Positions 7,905 through 16,015 of a stretch of 64,000 nucleotides of DNA are shown piece by piece (within the stretch, counting starts at the first letter, position 1; each line of letters starts with the position of its first letter). Source of the DNA: Candidatus Promineofilum glycogenicum. Lineage in GTDB: Bacteria > Chloroflexota > Anaerolineae > Promineifilales > Promineifilaceae. Location of the stretch: assembly GCA_016707605.1 (NCBI GenBank), contig JADJHJ010000011.1, positions 210,103 to 274,102 on the forward strand, in the 5' to 3' direction. The position numbers and the translations under genes were made by a program. The notes beneath the pieces are model-generated. The model was not told where the DNA came from and searched no databases. It saw only the letters and a program-made list of their open reading frames with translations.

Positions 7905-9714
7905 ACTCCAGTTGCGCCAGAAACTCGATCACAAACTCCCGCCACTGCGCCGTCGCCGGGCAATAGGTCGTCCACAACTGGCCCCGGAGGCCCGGCGCGT
8001 CGTGGGGTAGGATGATCGTCTCGCACAGCGGCGTCACCTGATCGGCCAGCACTGCCCCGGTCACGTCACCGATCTGAATCTCGCTCACGTCCTTGTCGTA
8101 GTACTCCTCGCGAATGGCCGCCACGCTAAACGGTGGGGCCTGGTCGCTCGGATAAGTTGACCAGAACAGGTCGGCGCGGAACAAATCGTCTTCCAGCACC
8201 AGCAGGCCGGGGCTGGTTACGTCATAGTTGGCGACGGCGTAGTGGTGCTGGTCCAGCGGCTGGGCGCGCCAGCCATCCGGCACGGCCAGCGCCAGCCCCG
8301 GCCCGACCCACTCGCGGCGCGGCCACGACTCCGGCGGGCCGGCGGCGTGGGCCACGGCCACCGTCGCCCACGGCTGCGTCTCCACGGCCGTTGCCTGAGC
8401 GATCATGACCGACTCCAGGCCAAGCTGATCAACGTCTACGCCCAGCGGCGTCGCCGTCTGCACCACCGGCCAGCCGGCCGTGTCGATGGCATAGAGACCC
8501 GACGGCGCGCCCGCCTCGAGTGGCTGGCTCAGCCAGGCTATGGCATACCGGCCATCGCTCGTCCAGCCGTCGAGGTAGGCTATTTCAAACCGTTGTGATG
8601 CCACAACCGTCTCGCCGGTGGCTGTGTCGCCAACCACCACCTGCTGGCTTCCAGGCGCGTCGTAGACCAGGTCGGCAAAGAGCCGCCCACCGGACGACAG
8701 GCTATGGCTGGACGGAGCGGCGGCCAGTTCCCACACCAACGGCCGCGCCGCCCCATCGAGCGGAAAGAAGATCTGATTGTCGTCGGCCTGAGCGATGACG
8801 CCCGTTCCGTCGGCCGCCCAACGGTGCCACAGGTGACCGTCAACGGGCGGCGGACGGAAGCGGCCCAGCTTGCGCGCTGCGCCCGTCGTCGCGTCCACCA
8901 GCCAGATGGCGATGGCATCGCCATCCGCGGCGCTGACGGCGATGCTACGGCCGCAATCGCCCGTCGCCGCCGCAGCCGCGCAACCGGGCGACCACACCGG
9001 CCAGGCGGCGAACGGCGGCAAATCGACCAGCAGGCGCGGCGCGTCGCCGGTGACGACATCCTGCACGTACACCTGCCCACGGCTCACCTCCGGCGCTTGC
9101 CCGGCCAGCGTGTAGACGATGCGCCGGCTGTCGGGCGCCCAGGTGAACCACAGGCGCAGGTCGTGGAGCTTGCTGACGGTCGACATCGGCGCGGCGTCGC
9201 CGGTCGGGCCACGGTGGATGAGCCACGTGTCACCCGCCGGGCGCGGCGCGACCATCAGGCGGCCGTCGGGCGAAAAGCGCGGCGGCCAAATGGTGTCCAC
9301 CGGGCCACTCTCCCCATTGAGGGTGTAGTAGCCAGGGCCAAGGAGCGTCTCGACGCGGCCATCGGCCGGCGTGTAGACGATCAGTGAGCCGTCGGGTGGG
9401 GCCAGCACCAGGCCGTCGCTGAAGCCGGGAATGCCCTCGGCCGGCGGCCTGAAACCGCTGGGGCCGGGCGTGGCCGAAGCGACGGGCGTCGGCGGCGGCG
9501 CGGGTGTGTCCGGTCGTTCGATGGCGGGGTCGAGCGCGGGCGTGGCCGATGGCGCGACTGTGATGGCAGAAGTAGGTGTGGCCGCCAGCGTGGCCGGCGG
9601 CGCGATCGTGGCTAACGTGGGTAGAGCGGTAACGGCAGCCGGCGGCGCGTCCCCATCAGAAACGCAAGCCGTCAGCGCCAGGAGCACAACCAGCAGCAGG
9701 GTATAGCGTTTCAT
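7900..9714 (-). CDS. Beta-propeller lipoprotein
   Basis: 604 residues from the ATG at 9712-9714. The N-terminus MKRYTLLLVVLLALTAC is a lipoprotein signal with the lipidated Cys at 17, followed by a Pro/Thr/Ala-rich linker of about 100 residues. The body shows TolB/WD-like blades (FSPDGRLMVAPRPAGDTWLI, FTWAPDSRRIVYTLAG, WAADGTGVIAQADDNQIFFP). A C-terminal segment resembles the surface lipoprotein part of other Chloroflexota proteins. It is probably a surface or periplasmic-face propeller of unknown ligand. An upstream open extension to 9924 is only translated repeat DNA (LPNPLPKGEG words), so the ATG next to the signal peptide was chosen. Confidence 0.83.
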   Translation of the reverse strand: MKRYTLLLVVLLALTACVSDGDAPPAAVTALPTLATIAPPATLAATPTSAITVAPSATPALDPAIERPDTPAPPPTPVASATPGPSGFRPPAEGIPGFSDGLVLAPPDGSLIVYTPADGRVETLLGPGYYTLNGESGPVDTIWPPRFSPDGRLMVAPRPAGDTWLIHRGPTGDAAPMSTVSKLHDLRLWFTWAPDSRRIVYTLAGQAPEVSRGQVYVQDVVTGDAPRLLVDLPPFAAWPVWSPGCAAAAATGDCGRSIAVSAADGDAIAIWLVDATTGAARKLGRFRPPPVDGHLWHRWAADGTGVIAQADDNQIFFPLDGAARPLVWELAAAPSSHSLSSGGRLFADLVYDAPGSQQVVVGDTATGETVVASQRFEIAYLDGWTSDGRYAIAWLSQPLEAGAPSGLYAIDTAGWPVVQTATPLGVDVDQLGLESVMIAQATAVETQPWATVAVAHAAGPPESWPRREWVGPGLALAVPDGWRAQPLDQHHYAVANYDVTSPGLLVLEDDLFRADLFWSTYPSDQAPPFSVAAIREEYYDKDVSEIQIGDVTGAVLADQVTPLCETIILPHDAPGLRGQLWTTYCPATAQWREFVIEFLAQLEL

Positions 9715-9794
9715 GGTAGCAGCATAGCACATTGGCGGACGTTGATGTTGACGCCGTGCGCGCGATTGGTCTACGACCGCCCAATGAACCGCGC

Positions 9795-9968
9795 CTGTCC
9801 CCTCGCCCTTTGGGAGAGGGTTAGGAAGAGAGCCTCTTGTCCCCTCGCTCTGTGGGAGAGGGCCAGGGAGAGGGCCTCTTGTCCCCTCGCCCTTTGGGAG
9901 AGGGTTAGGGAGAGGGCCACCCATCCGGGCAGAACCCTCTCCCTAACCCTCCCCCAGTGGGGGAGGGA
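9795..9968. repeat. Repeat family D (CCCTCTCCCTAACCCTCTCCC words)
   Basis: Three tandem GTCCCCTCGCCCTTTGGGAG units are followed by the inverted form. Other copies lie at 17366, 23546 and, inside a coding sequence, 58912. The end of the array encodes the C-terminal PPPLGEG of the neighbouring phosphatase. Confidence 0.88.
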
Positions 9969-10566
9969 ACGCCGGCGGCTCAATGCGCATCCAGCCGTGG
10001 ACAAGCCGCCGCGTCTCCCCATCAAAGCAGTAGTAGTGCCCGCCGTCGCGCCCCGGCTGGGCGTGGGTCATCGAAATCGGCTCGCCAAGCAAATGACAGA
10101 GGTAGAACGTGCCCACCGCGCCGTGAGCCACTATGGCAATCTCCCCCGCTCCCCCGCCCCCCTGCTCCCCTGCGCTTAATAGGATACCCTCAATGGCCCG
10201 CACAATCCGCCCCTGTGCGTGGGCCGCCGTCTCCCAGCCGCGCACGCTCTCGTCCGGCCGCGCGAACAGCAACCGGGCGGCGGCGGCGTGCTCCTCTTCC
10301 GGCAGCCAGCCGGTCGAATTGCGATCCACTTCGCCCAACTCCGGTAGCACAATCGGCGTCAGCCCCAGGTGCGCGGCCAGAATACCCGCGCCGTCGAGCG
10401 CCTTCTGCTCGTCGCTGCAATAGATCGCGCCGAGCGTGGCCACCCACGGCCGCGCCAGCAGCGCCGTCATCCGCGCCCGGCCGCGTTCGGAGAGCGGCCA
10501 ACGCGGCACGGGGACGGCCGGGTCTTTCACCACGTCGGGGTGGGAGATGTAGTAAACGAGGCTCAT
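9943..10566 (-). CDS. Histidine-phosphatase superfamily protein, RHG motif replaced
   Basis: A 207-residue protein of the phosphoglycerate-mutase-like fold. Residues 7-11 (ISHPD) replace the usual RHG, keeping the catalytic His (His9) but not the following Gly or the preceding Arg. The second histidine is in IAIVAHGAVG (His148), and the leaving-group acid could be in ELGEVDRN. Related proteins with an N-terminal SHP motif are annotated as histidine phosphatases of unknown substrate. The C-terminal FPPPLGEG is encoded by family D repeat DNA. It is the third repeat-derived tail in this stretch. Confidence 0.78.
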   Translation of the reverse strand: MSLVYYISHPDVVKDPAVPVPRWPLSERGRARMTALLARPWVATLGAIYCSDEQKALDGAGILAAHLGLTPIVLPELGEVDRNSTGWLPEEEHAAAARLLFARPDESVRGWETAAHAQGRIVRAIEGILLSAGEQGGGGAGEIAIVAHGAVGTFYLCHLLGEPISMTHAQPGRDGGHYYCFDGETRRLVHGWMRIEPPAFPPPLGEG

Positions 10567-10572
10567 AAAGAA

Positions 10573-10703
10573 AAGGAACCACAGATTACACAGATTTCAC
10601 AGATTTGAAGAGAAGCTATCCGCAGATTGGGCAGATTGGGCAGATTTCAGAATAAAGAGATTCTTCTTTCCGAAAATCTGCCCAATCTGCCCAATCTGCG
10701 GAT
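10573..10703. repeat. Repeat family E (CAGATTACACAGATT / AATCTGCCCAATCTGC)
   Basis: Tandem CAGATT-type words lie on the left and complementary AATCTGCCCAATCTGCGG on the right. It fills the gap between the two phosphatase genes. Other copies lie at 11458, 21437 and, inside the methyltransferase gene, 61866. Confidence 0.85.
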
Positions 10704-11440
10704 CATCCCTCCTTGTGGCGCAGGCGGGCGCGGACGCGGGCGATGTCGGCGGCCGAAAGCCCGGCATCCAGCAGATAACGCTCCATACCGCCGTAGCGCT
10801 CATCGACGTAGGCCAGGGTGGCCAACATCTGGTCGGGGGTCATGTTCAGCCGGTCCCAGAAGCCCAGCCCGGCCTCGCCCTTTTCGGCCACCAGGCGCTC
10901 GTAGATCGGCCGCCGCCGCTCCAGCGTCAGGGCGTAGTCGTCGGCGATGACCGCGTCGGGCACGCCGGCCAGCCGCAGCGCCGCCGCCGCCACCAGCCCC
11001 GTCCGGTCGGTGCCGCCCAGGCAGTGGAAGACGATGCCGCCCGGCGGGGCCGCGGCGATGGCCCGCAGCACGCCGGCCAGGGCGTGGGGGTAGAAGTCGA
11101 GGAAGAGGCGATAGACGTCGGCCCGCGTCTTGATCGCCGCCCACAGCGGCGCGGCGGCCGGGTCCTGGTGGTCGAGCGGCGTGTTGACGAAGCCCGGCTC
11201 GCCCGGCCGCCCGCCGGGGAAGATGGGCGGATCGTCGGCCAGCTCCAGCGGCCCGCGCAGGTCGATGACTGTGCGCACGCCGTAGTCGGTGAGGGCGCGC
11301 CGCCCGGCGGGGGTCAGCTTGCCCAGGCAGTCGGCGCGGATGAGCGCGCCGAAGCGGGTCGTGCCGCCACCGGCCGTGGGCAGCCCGCCCAGATCGCGCA
11401 CGTTCCAGCAGGGTTCCCACTCCAGGTGTCGCGTTGTCAT
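10703..11440 (-). CDS. Tyrosine-protein phosphatase (dual-specificity-like)
   Basis: A 245-residue cysteine phosphatase. The P-loop HCLGGTDRTG gives Cys140 and Arg146 (CX5R). The N-terminus NVRDLGGLPTAGGGTTRFG and IDLRGPLE match the bacterial tyrosine-phosphatase / phosphoinositide-phosphatase family related to Mycobacterium PtpB. The P-loop has Gly-Thr where most members have Gly-Lys before Asp-Arg-Thr. The ATG at 11438-11440 was chosen because upstream codons are repeat DNA. The substrate is unknown. It lies next to the histidine-phosphatase-like gene on the same strand but is separated from it by a repeat. Confidence 0.88.
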   Translation of the reverse strand: MTTRHLEWEPCWNVRDLGGLPTAGGGTTRFGALIRADCLGKLTPAGRRALTDYGVRTVIDLRGPLELADDPPIFPGGRPGEPGFVNTPLDHQDPAAAPLWAAIKTRADVYRLFLDFYPHALAGVLRAIAAAPPGGIVFHCLGGTDRTGLVAAAALRLAGVPDAVIADDYALTLERRRPIYERLVAEKGEAGLGFWDRLNMTPDQMLATLAYVDERYGGMERYLLDAGLSAADIARVRARLRHKEG

Positions 11441-11457
11441 AGTTTTATGAAGAAGGA

Positions 11458-11560
11458 ACCGCAGATTACGCAGATTTGAAGATAGATTCTTGGAAGAATC
11501 ACTGACCCCAATCTGCGGATCACATCTCTTCATCTGCGTAATCTGTAGTTTCCTTCTCTT
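11458..11560. repeat. Repeat family E copy
   Basis: CCGCAGATTACGCAGATTTG and the complementary CATCTGCGTAATCTGTAG arms fill the space between the tyrosine phosphatase and the S9 peptidase. Confidence 0.82.
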
Positions 11561-13507
11561 TTATCCCAACGCCTCGACCAGCCCCGGCACTTCGGCCGCG
11601 CCGACGGGCACGGTCAGGCTGCTGCCGCTCAGGTCGTCGCCGATCGGTTGCACCCGCCCGCCCAGACAGCGGCCGAGGAACGCCTCGGCCAGCGCCGCGA
11701 ACGACAGGTTGTTCTGCGGCCGGGCGAAGCCGTGGCCCTCGTCGGGGTAGAGGGCGTAGGCCACGGGGATGCCCCTGGCCTGCATGGCGCTGACGATCTG
11801 GTCCGACTCGGCCTGCTTCACGCGCGGGTCGTTGGCTCCCTGGGCGATGAGCAGCGGCCGGACGATGCGGTCGACGTGGGTCAGCGGCGAGTGGGCCTTC
11901 AGCAGCGCCCGGCCCTCTTCGGTGCGGTGGTCGCCGACGCGGGTGGTGAACAGCTCGACCATCGGCTGCCAGTAGGGCGGAATCGTCTCCAGCAGGGTGA
12001 TCAGGTTCGACGGCCCGACGATGTCCACGCCGCAGGCGAACACCTCCGGGTAGAACGTCAGCCCGGCCAGCGTCGAGTAGCCGCCGAAGCTGCCGCCCAT
12101 GACCGCCACCCGCGCCGGGTCGGCGATGCCCTGGGCGATGGCCCACTGCACGCCGTCCTGCTGGTCTTCCAGGATTTTGCCGGCCCACTCGAAGTCGCCG
12201 GCGTTGGTGAACGCCTTGCCGAAGCCGGTGGAGGAGCGGAAGTTGACCGACAGCACGGCGTAGCCGCGATTGGCCAACCACTGATGCCAGCCGTTGAAGC
12301 CCCAGCTATCGCGCGCCCAGGGGCCGCCGTGGGGGATGAAGACCAGGGGCAGGGGCGCGTCAGGAACCCCGTCGCCGTCGCTGTCGCTGCCGGGCGGCAG
12401 GGTGTAGTAGACGACCAGGTTCAGCCCATCGCGGGCGGGCACGACCGCCGGGCGCATTTTGGCCAGCGGCAGCCCTTCCAACTCGGCGCGGTTGGTGAAC
12501 AGGAAGTCGGCCGTCCCCCGCTGGCGGTCATAGAGGTAGTAGCGCACCGGGCCATCGTCCACCACGTAGGCCACCAGCCAGGTGAGATCGTCCTGCGAGC
12601 GACTGGTGATCTCCACTTCGCCGTCGGCCACCGTCGCCAGGTAGTCCAGGTCGGCGGCGATGGCCGGGTCGAGCACCTGCCAGCGCTTGCGGTCGTAGAC
12701 GAAGGCCACGGCCTGCACGTGGCGCTCCGTCGGGTGGCGCAACACCTGGTCGGCGTCGGCCAGTTCGTCGGCGGCCAGCAGCGAGCGGTCGCCGGTCGTC
12801 AGGTCAATGGCCACCAGCGCCGCCGTGTCGCGCTCGCGGCTGTCGCGCAGATAGAGGACGTTGCCGCTCTTGTCAAAGCCGGCCGTCGAGGCGGTCAGCA
12901 TGTCTTCGCCGGGGAAGCTCTGCCACAGCGCCCAGTCTTCGCCCGCCGGCCGGTAGATGTCCAGCCCGCCGTCGGGTGTCATCTGGATGGCAGTGCGGAT
13001 GGCCAGGTCGTCGTCCACGTCCACGCCCATGAAGCGGTCGTGTTGCAGCAGCAGCGTCCGCTCGCCGCTGATCAGGTTGACGCGGTAGATGTCGTGCCAC
13101 TGCGGGTCGCGGTCGTTCAGGGCGACGACGATCTCCTCCGGCCGGTGGTGGCTCAGGCCGACGATCTGCGCCGCCACGCCCTCGAACGGGGTCAGGTCGC
13201 CCACTTCGCCGGTGGCGATGTCGGCCGAGTAGACGCGCCAGTTCTCGTCGCCGCCTTTGTCCTGGATGTAGAGGATGTCGCCGCCGGTGTAGGCCCAGGC
13301 GTAGAAGCGGATGCCGCGGCCATTATCGGCCGTCACCGGGCGGGCGTCGGCCGGGCGCTCGCGTGGGGCGACCCAGACGTTGAGCACGCCGTCGCGCGGG
13401 GCCAGCCAGGCCAGATGTTCACCATCGGGGCTGATGGTCACCTGCGCCCGGTCGGGGTTGCCGAAGAAGACGCGGCGGGGAATCAAGGGTGTAGCGTCGT
13501 AACTCAT
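11561..13507 (-). CDS. S9 family (prolyl-oligopeptidase-like) serine peptidase
   Basis: 648 residues. The N-terminal half is a seven-bladed-type propeller (for example QVTISPDGEHLAWLAPRDG). The C-terminal alpha/beta-hydrolase domain has nucleophile Ser in GGSFGGY (about residue 473), Asp in GANDPRV (about 560) and His in DEGHGF (about 594). It lacks a signal peptide, so it is likely a cytoplasmic acyl-aminoacyl-peptidase/oligopeptidase. The open frame continues upstream to 13795, but that part is translated family F repeat (words such as CDALRKVRRT). The ATG in MSYDATPLIP was taken as the start. The long opposite-strand frame is a shadow. Confidence 0.92.
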   Translation of the reverse strand: MSYDATPLIPRRVFFGNPDRAQVTISPDGEHLAWLAPRDGVLNVWVAPRERPADARPVTADNGRGIRFYAWAYTGGDILYIQDKGGDENWRVYSADIATGEVGDLTPFEGVAAQIVGLSHHRPEEIVVALNDRDPQWHDIYRVNLISGERTLLLQHDRFMGVDVDDDLAIRTAIQMTPDGGLDIYRPAGEDWALWQSFPGEDMLTASTAGFDKSGNVLYLRDSRERDTAALVAIDLTTGDRSLLAADELADADQVLRHPTERHVQAVAFVYDRKRWQVLDPAIAADLDYLATVADGEVEITSRSQDDLTWLVAYVVDDGPVRYYLYDRQRGTADFLFTNRAELEGLPLAKMRPAVVPARDGLNLVVYYTLPPGSDSDGDGVPDAPLPLVFIPHGGPWARDSWGFNGWHQWLANRGYAVLSVNFRSSTGFGKAFTNAGDFEWAGKILEDQQDGVQWAIAQGIADPARVAVMGGSFGGYSTLAGLTFYPEVFACGVDIVGPSNLITLLETIPPYWQPMVELFTTRVGDHRTEEGRALLKAHSPLTHVDRIVRPLLIAQGANDPRVKQAESDQIVSAMQARGIPVAYALYPDEGHGFARPQNNLSFAALAEAFLGRCLGGRVQPIGDDLSGSSLTVPVGAAEVPGLVEALG

Positions 13508-13516
13508 TTCATCTCC

Positions 13517-13824
13517 TCGGTGCGTCGCACCTTCCGCAGTGCGTCGCACCTCTCTTCCTTCCCGGTGCGTCGCACTTTCCGCAGTGCGTCGCACCTCTCT
13601 TCCTTCCCGGTGCGTCGCACTTTCCGCAGTGCGTCGCACCTTCTTATATACCCATCCAAAGAAGGTGCAACCCACTCCAGAAAGTGGGATGCACCCGCTC
13701 CCGGTGCGTCGCACTTTCTGAAGTGCGTCGCACCTTCTTTCGTCATTACCTGCACATATCCAGCCCGAATAATAACCCAAGAACGTGCAACGCACCCAAG
13801 AAGGTGCGCTGCACGTGGAGAGGA
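13517..13824. repeat. Repeat family F array, 330-base gene-free gap
   Basis: Multiple GTGCGTCGCACTTTCCGCA words occur, three of them in 45-base units with TCTCTTCCTTCCCG. Inverted forms GGTGCAACCCACTCCAG and AACGTGCAACGCACC follow. No gene was seen in this gap. Confidence 0.88.
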
Positions 13825-13837
13825 GCGCTGCACGCGC

Positions 13838-14854
13838 CTATAACTGCTCGGCCAGCGACGCGAAGTCGAAATCGACGTAAGGCGTTCCGGCCAGGAGGCG
13901 CGCGCGGCGGCCGGTCATGAAGCGCCGCGGCCAGGGGTGGGGAATGGCCTCGACCGCCTCGCCGTCGGCCAGGTCGTAGCTGCGCTGGATGACGGCGTAG
14001 AGGTCGATCTCGCGCGTGGTCAGGAAGTCGTGGATGGCCGGCAGCCAGCGCGGGTCGAGGCGGTTCTCGGCCCGATAGCCGCGCAGGAAGGGCGGCAGGA
14101 AGTCGGCCAGCACGCCCGGCGGGTCGTCGGCGTTGGTGATCATATAGAAGACGACCATGGCGATGTCGCCGATGAACCAGTTGTAGACGCAGTCGTCGAA
14201 GTCGAACAGGGTGATGGTGTCGCCGTCGACGTGGAAGTTGGCGCTGTGGGCGTCGAAGTGGATCAGCCCGTACTCGTTGCGCCCACGCGGCATGGCTTCG
14301 ATGCGGCCGGTGATCGCCCGATAGCGGTCGAGTATGACCGCATCCCGGCCGGTCAGCAGGTCGTTCAACTCGTCGGCGAAGACGGCCGGCCACGATGGCC
14401 GTCGCCAGGCCGGGTCGGGCGGGGCGTACTCCTTGGTCAAGGCGTGCATACGGCCGAGGAGGCGGCCGTAGTTTTCGTAGCGCGCCGGCGTCCAGCCCAC
14501 TTCCCACGGCGGCCGGCCGGGCGCGAAGGCGAAGGCCGTGGCCAGAAAGCGGCCACCCTGCCCATCGTCGATCTCCTCCACCAGCTCCCCCCGCGCCGAC
14601 AGCAGCGCCCCGGCCACCGTCGCCCCGCCGGCGGCCAGGTAGTTGATCCAGTCCACTTCGCCGTGAATCTGCTCCGGTGAACGGCGCAAGGAGTGGGTGA
14701 TGCGCAGGATGGCCGGGCCATCGTCGCGTTGGTAACGGTAGATGAAGCTCTCGAAGCCGCCGCCCGGCTCGATGGCATCGGCGGCGATGGCGTAGCGCGC
14801 CATCGCTTCGTGAAGGATAGCATCGTTGTAGAGGTCGCGGATTGTCTTGTCCAT
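13838..14854 (-). CDS. Aminoglycoside-phosphotransferase-like kinase (APH/choline kinase family)
   Basis: 338 residues with the APH fold. The catalytic loop GLIHFDAHSANFHVDGD has the HxDxxxxN pattern, followed by ITLFDFDD (metal-binding DFD), at about residues 195-220. The N-lobe has GGGFESFIYRYQRDD and AILRITHS with the ATP-site lysine replaced or displaced. It phosphorylates a small hydroxyl compound by family. A resistance role is not implied, since most environmental members act on unknown metabolites. It ends next to a family F array and begins beside a family A palindrome. Confidence 0.88.
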   Translation of the reverse strand: MDKTIRDLYNDAILHEAMARYAIAADAIEPGGGFESFIYRYQRDDGPAILRITHSLRRSPEQIHGEVDWINYLAAGGATVAGALLSARGELVEEIDDGQGGRFLATAFAFAPGRPPWEVGWTPARYENYGRLLGRMHALTKEYAPPDPAWRRPSWPAVFADELNDLLTGRDAVILDRYRAITGRIEAMPRGRNEYGLIHFDAHSANFHVDGDTITLFDFDDCVYNWFIGDIAMVVFYMITNADDPPGVLADFLPPFLRGYRAENRLDPRWLPAIHDFLTTREIDLYAVIQRSYDLADGEAVEAIPHPWPRRFMTGRRARLLAGTPYVDFDFASLAEQL

Positions 14855-14863
14855 AGTTGCCCA

Positions 14864-14929
14864 TGTGGCACAGGATTCTTATCCTGTGCTCTTCAGTATC
14901 GGAGCACAGGTTAAGAAACCTGTGCCACA
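14864..14929. repeat. Palindromic repeat family A
   Basis: TGTGGCACAGGATTCTTATC is inverted as GAGCACAGGTTAAGAAACC, ending TGTGCCACA. It lies upstream of the APH-like gene. Confidence 0.88.
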
Positions 14930-14972
14930 TCAACTCCCCTTGCGGTTGCGCGGAAACTCCTTCAACGTCCGG

Positions 14973-15029
14973 ACGCGATTCGGAGAATCGCGCTACGTCG
15001 GCTGCGCGATTCAGGAGAAGCGCGCTACG
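14973..15029. repeat. Palindromic repeat family B
   Basis: Two small hairpins (GCGATTCGGAGAATCGC and GCGCGATTCAGGAGAAGCGC). The second overlaps the 3' end of the nucleotidyltransferase gene and supplies its C-terminal residues (VARFS) and stop. Confidence 0.72.
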
Positions 15030-15862
15030 GCCAGCCACTCGTCCAGCCGGTCGAGCAGGCGGTCGAGGCGGGTGAGCAGTTGGCCCGGCGCGGCCCCGGC
15101 GGCGGCCAGGGCGGCGGTCACGTCGGCGGCCATGTCGGCGGGCAGGCTGGGGCACAGCGTTGCGGCATGGGCCAGCAGACGCTTCTCGCCGGGATGGGGC
15201 ACGCGGTTGACGGCGAACAGGATGTCGAAGTAGCCGGCCAGCAGCGCCGCCAGGCGGTGGTTGACGCTGACCAGGTCGTCACGGGCCACGGCCTTGGCGA
15301 TCTGCGTCCGGTAGCTGGTGAGGATGCCGCGCAGAACGGGGTGATTATGAGCGACGATGGCCCGGCGCAACGGCTCGGGGTAGGCGACGGCCGCCCGGCG
15401 CTGCTGGTCGGCAAACCAGCCCGTGGGATCGTGCAACGGGCGCGAGTGGCGCACGGTGTGCCAGAAGGCCGTGGTGTAACCGAGCGACGGCGCATGTTCG
15501 TCCAGCACGCGCCCCAGTTGCGAGGCCATCCAGGCGGCGTCGAAGTAGACGGCGTCAATCTCCTGCCCGGTGGCCGCGTCAAGCCACTGATCGCTCGCCC
15601 CCCAGTAGTTCTGGTCGAAGTCGGCCCGCGTCGCCCCGCCCAGACGCTCGACGATGCTCTGGCGGTCGCTCACGGGTATCTCGGTGCGGGTGTAGACATA
15701 GAGGTCGATGTCGGACGAGGCGTCGGCCGCGCCGCCGGCCAGCGACCCACCCAGGGCGACGGCCACGACTTGCGGTAGCTCGCCGAAAAGGGCTGCCAGT
15801 CGGGCGGCTAGCATGGAAACTGACTCGTTTGCTTGATTGTGAATCATGTTGATAGCTTGCAT
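15011..15862 (-). CDS. Nucleotidyltransferase-domain protein (pol-beta superfamily)
   Basis: About 283 residues. The N-terminal domain shows ALGGSLAGGAADASSDIDL, the GS...SDxD signature with metal ligands Asp51 and Asp53. A helical C-terminal domain of the kind found in streptomycin/lincosamide-type adenylyltransferases follows (HRLAALLAGYFDILFAVNRV). It should transfer a nucleotide to a small molecule or macromolecule; the target is unknown. Several in-frame ATGs (15862, 15847, 15814) exist; the longest was chosen. The C-terminal end comes from a family B repeat. Confidence 0.82.
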   Translation of the reverse strand: MQAINMIHNQANESVSMLAARLAALFGELPQVVAVALGGSLAGGAADASSDIDLYVYTRTEIPVSDRQSIVERLGGATRADFDQNYWGASDQWLDAATGQEIDAVYFDAAWMASQLGRVLDEHAPSLGYTTAFWHTVRHSRPLHDPTGWFADQQRRAAVAYPEPLRRAIVAHNHPVLRGILTSYRTQIAKAVARDDLVSVNHRLAALLAGYFDILFAVNRVPHPGEKRLLAHAATLCPSLPADMAADVTAALAAAGAAPGQLLTRLDRLLDRLDEWLAVARFS

Positions 15863-15874
15863 CAACCTCGTCCG

Positions 15875-16012
15875 CCCCGGGCTAAAGCCACGGGGCTACT
15901 CCACAACGGCCCGTCAACGGGCCTCAAGCGCGACAGCGCGCGGCCCTCTGAAAGCCGGCCTCGGCCGGCGTCGTTGAATAGCCCGGCGCCTTCAGGTCCG
16001 GGCGGGCGCTTC
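15875..16012. repeat. Intergenic repeat (GGGCTAAAGCCACGGGGCTA type)
   Basis: The segment contains GGGCTAAAGCCACGGGGCTA, CGGCCCGTCAACGGGCC and CGGCCTCGGCCGG words in inverted arrangement between two minus-strand genes. Confidence 0.6.
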
Positions 16013-16015
16013 CTA

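Noticed and set aside
9715..9924. N-terminal extension of the propeller lipoprotein
   Set aside because: It is translated family D repeat (LPNPLPKGEG words) and would bury the lipoprotein signal.
13508..13795. N-terminal extension of the S9 peptidase
   Set aside because: The extra residues are translated family F repeat (CDALRKVRRT words), not a protein domain.
11648..13843. 731-residue plus-strand frame across the S9 peptidase gene
   Set aside because: It is antisense to an intact serine peptidase and ends in translated repeat DNA; no family text.
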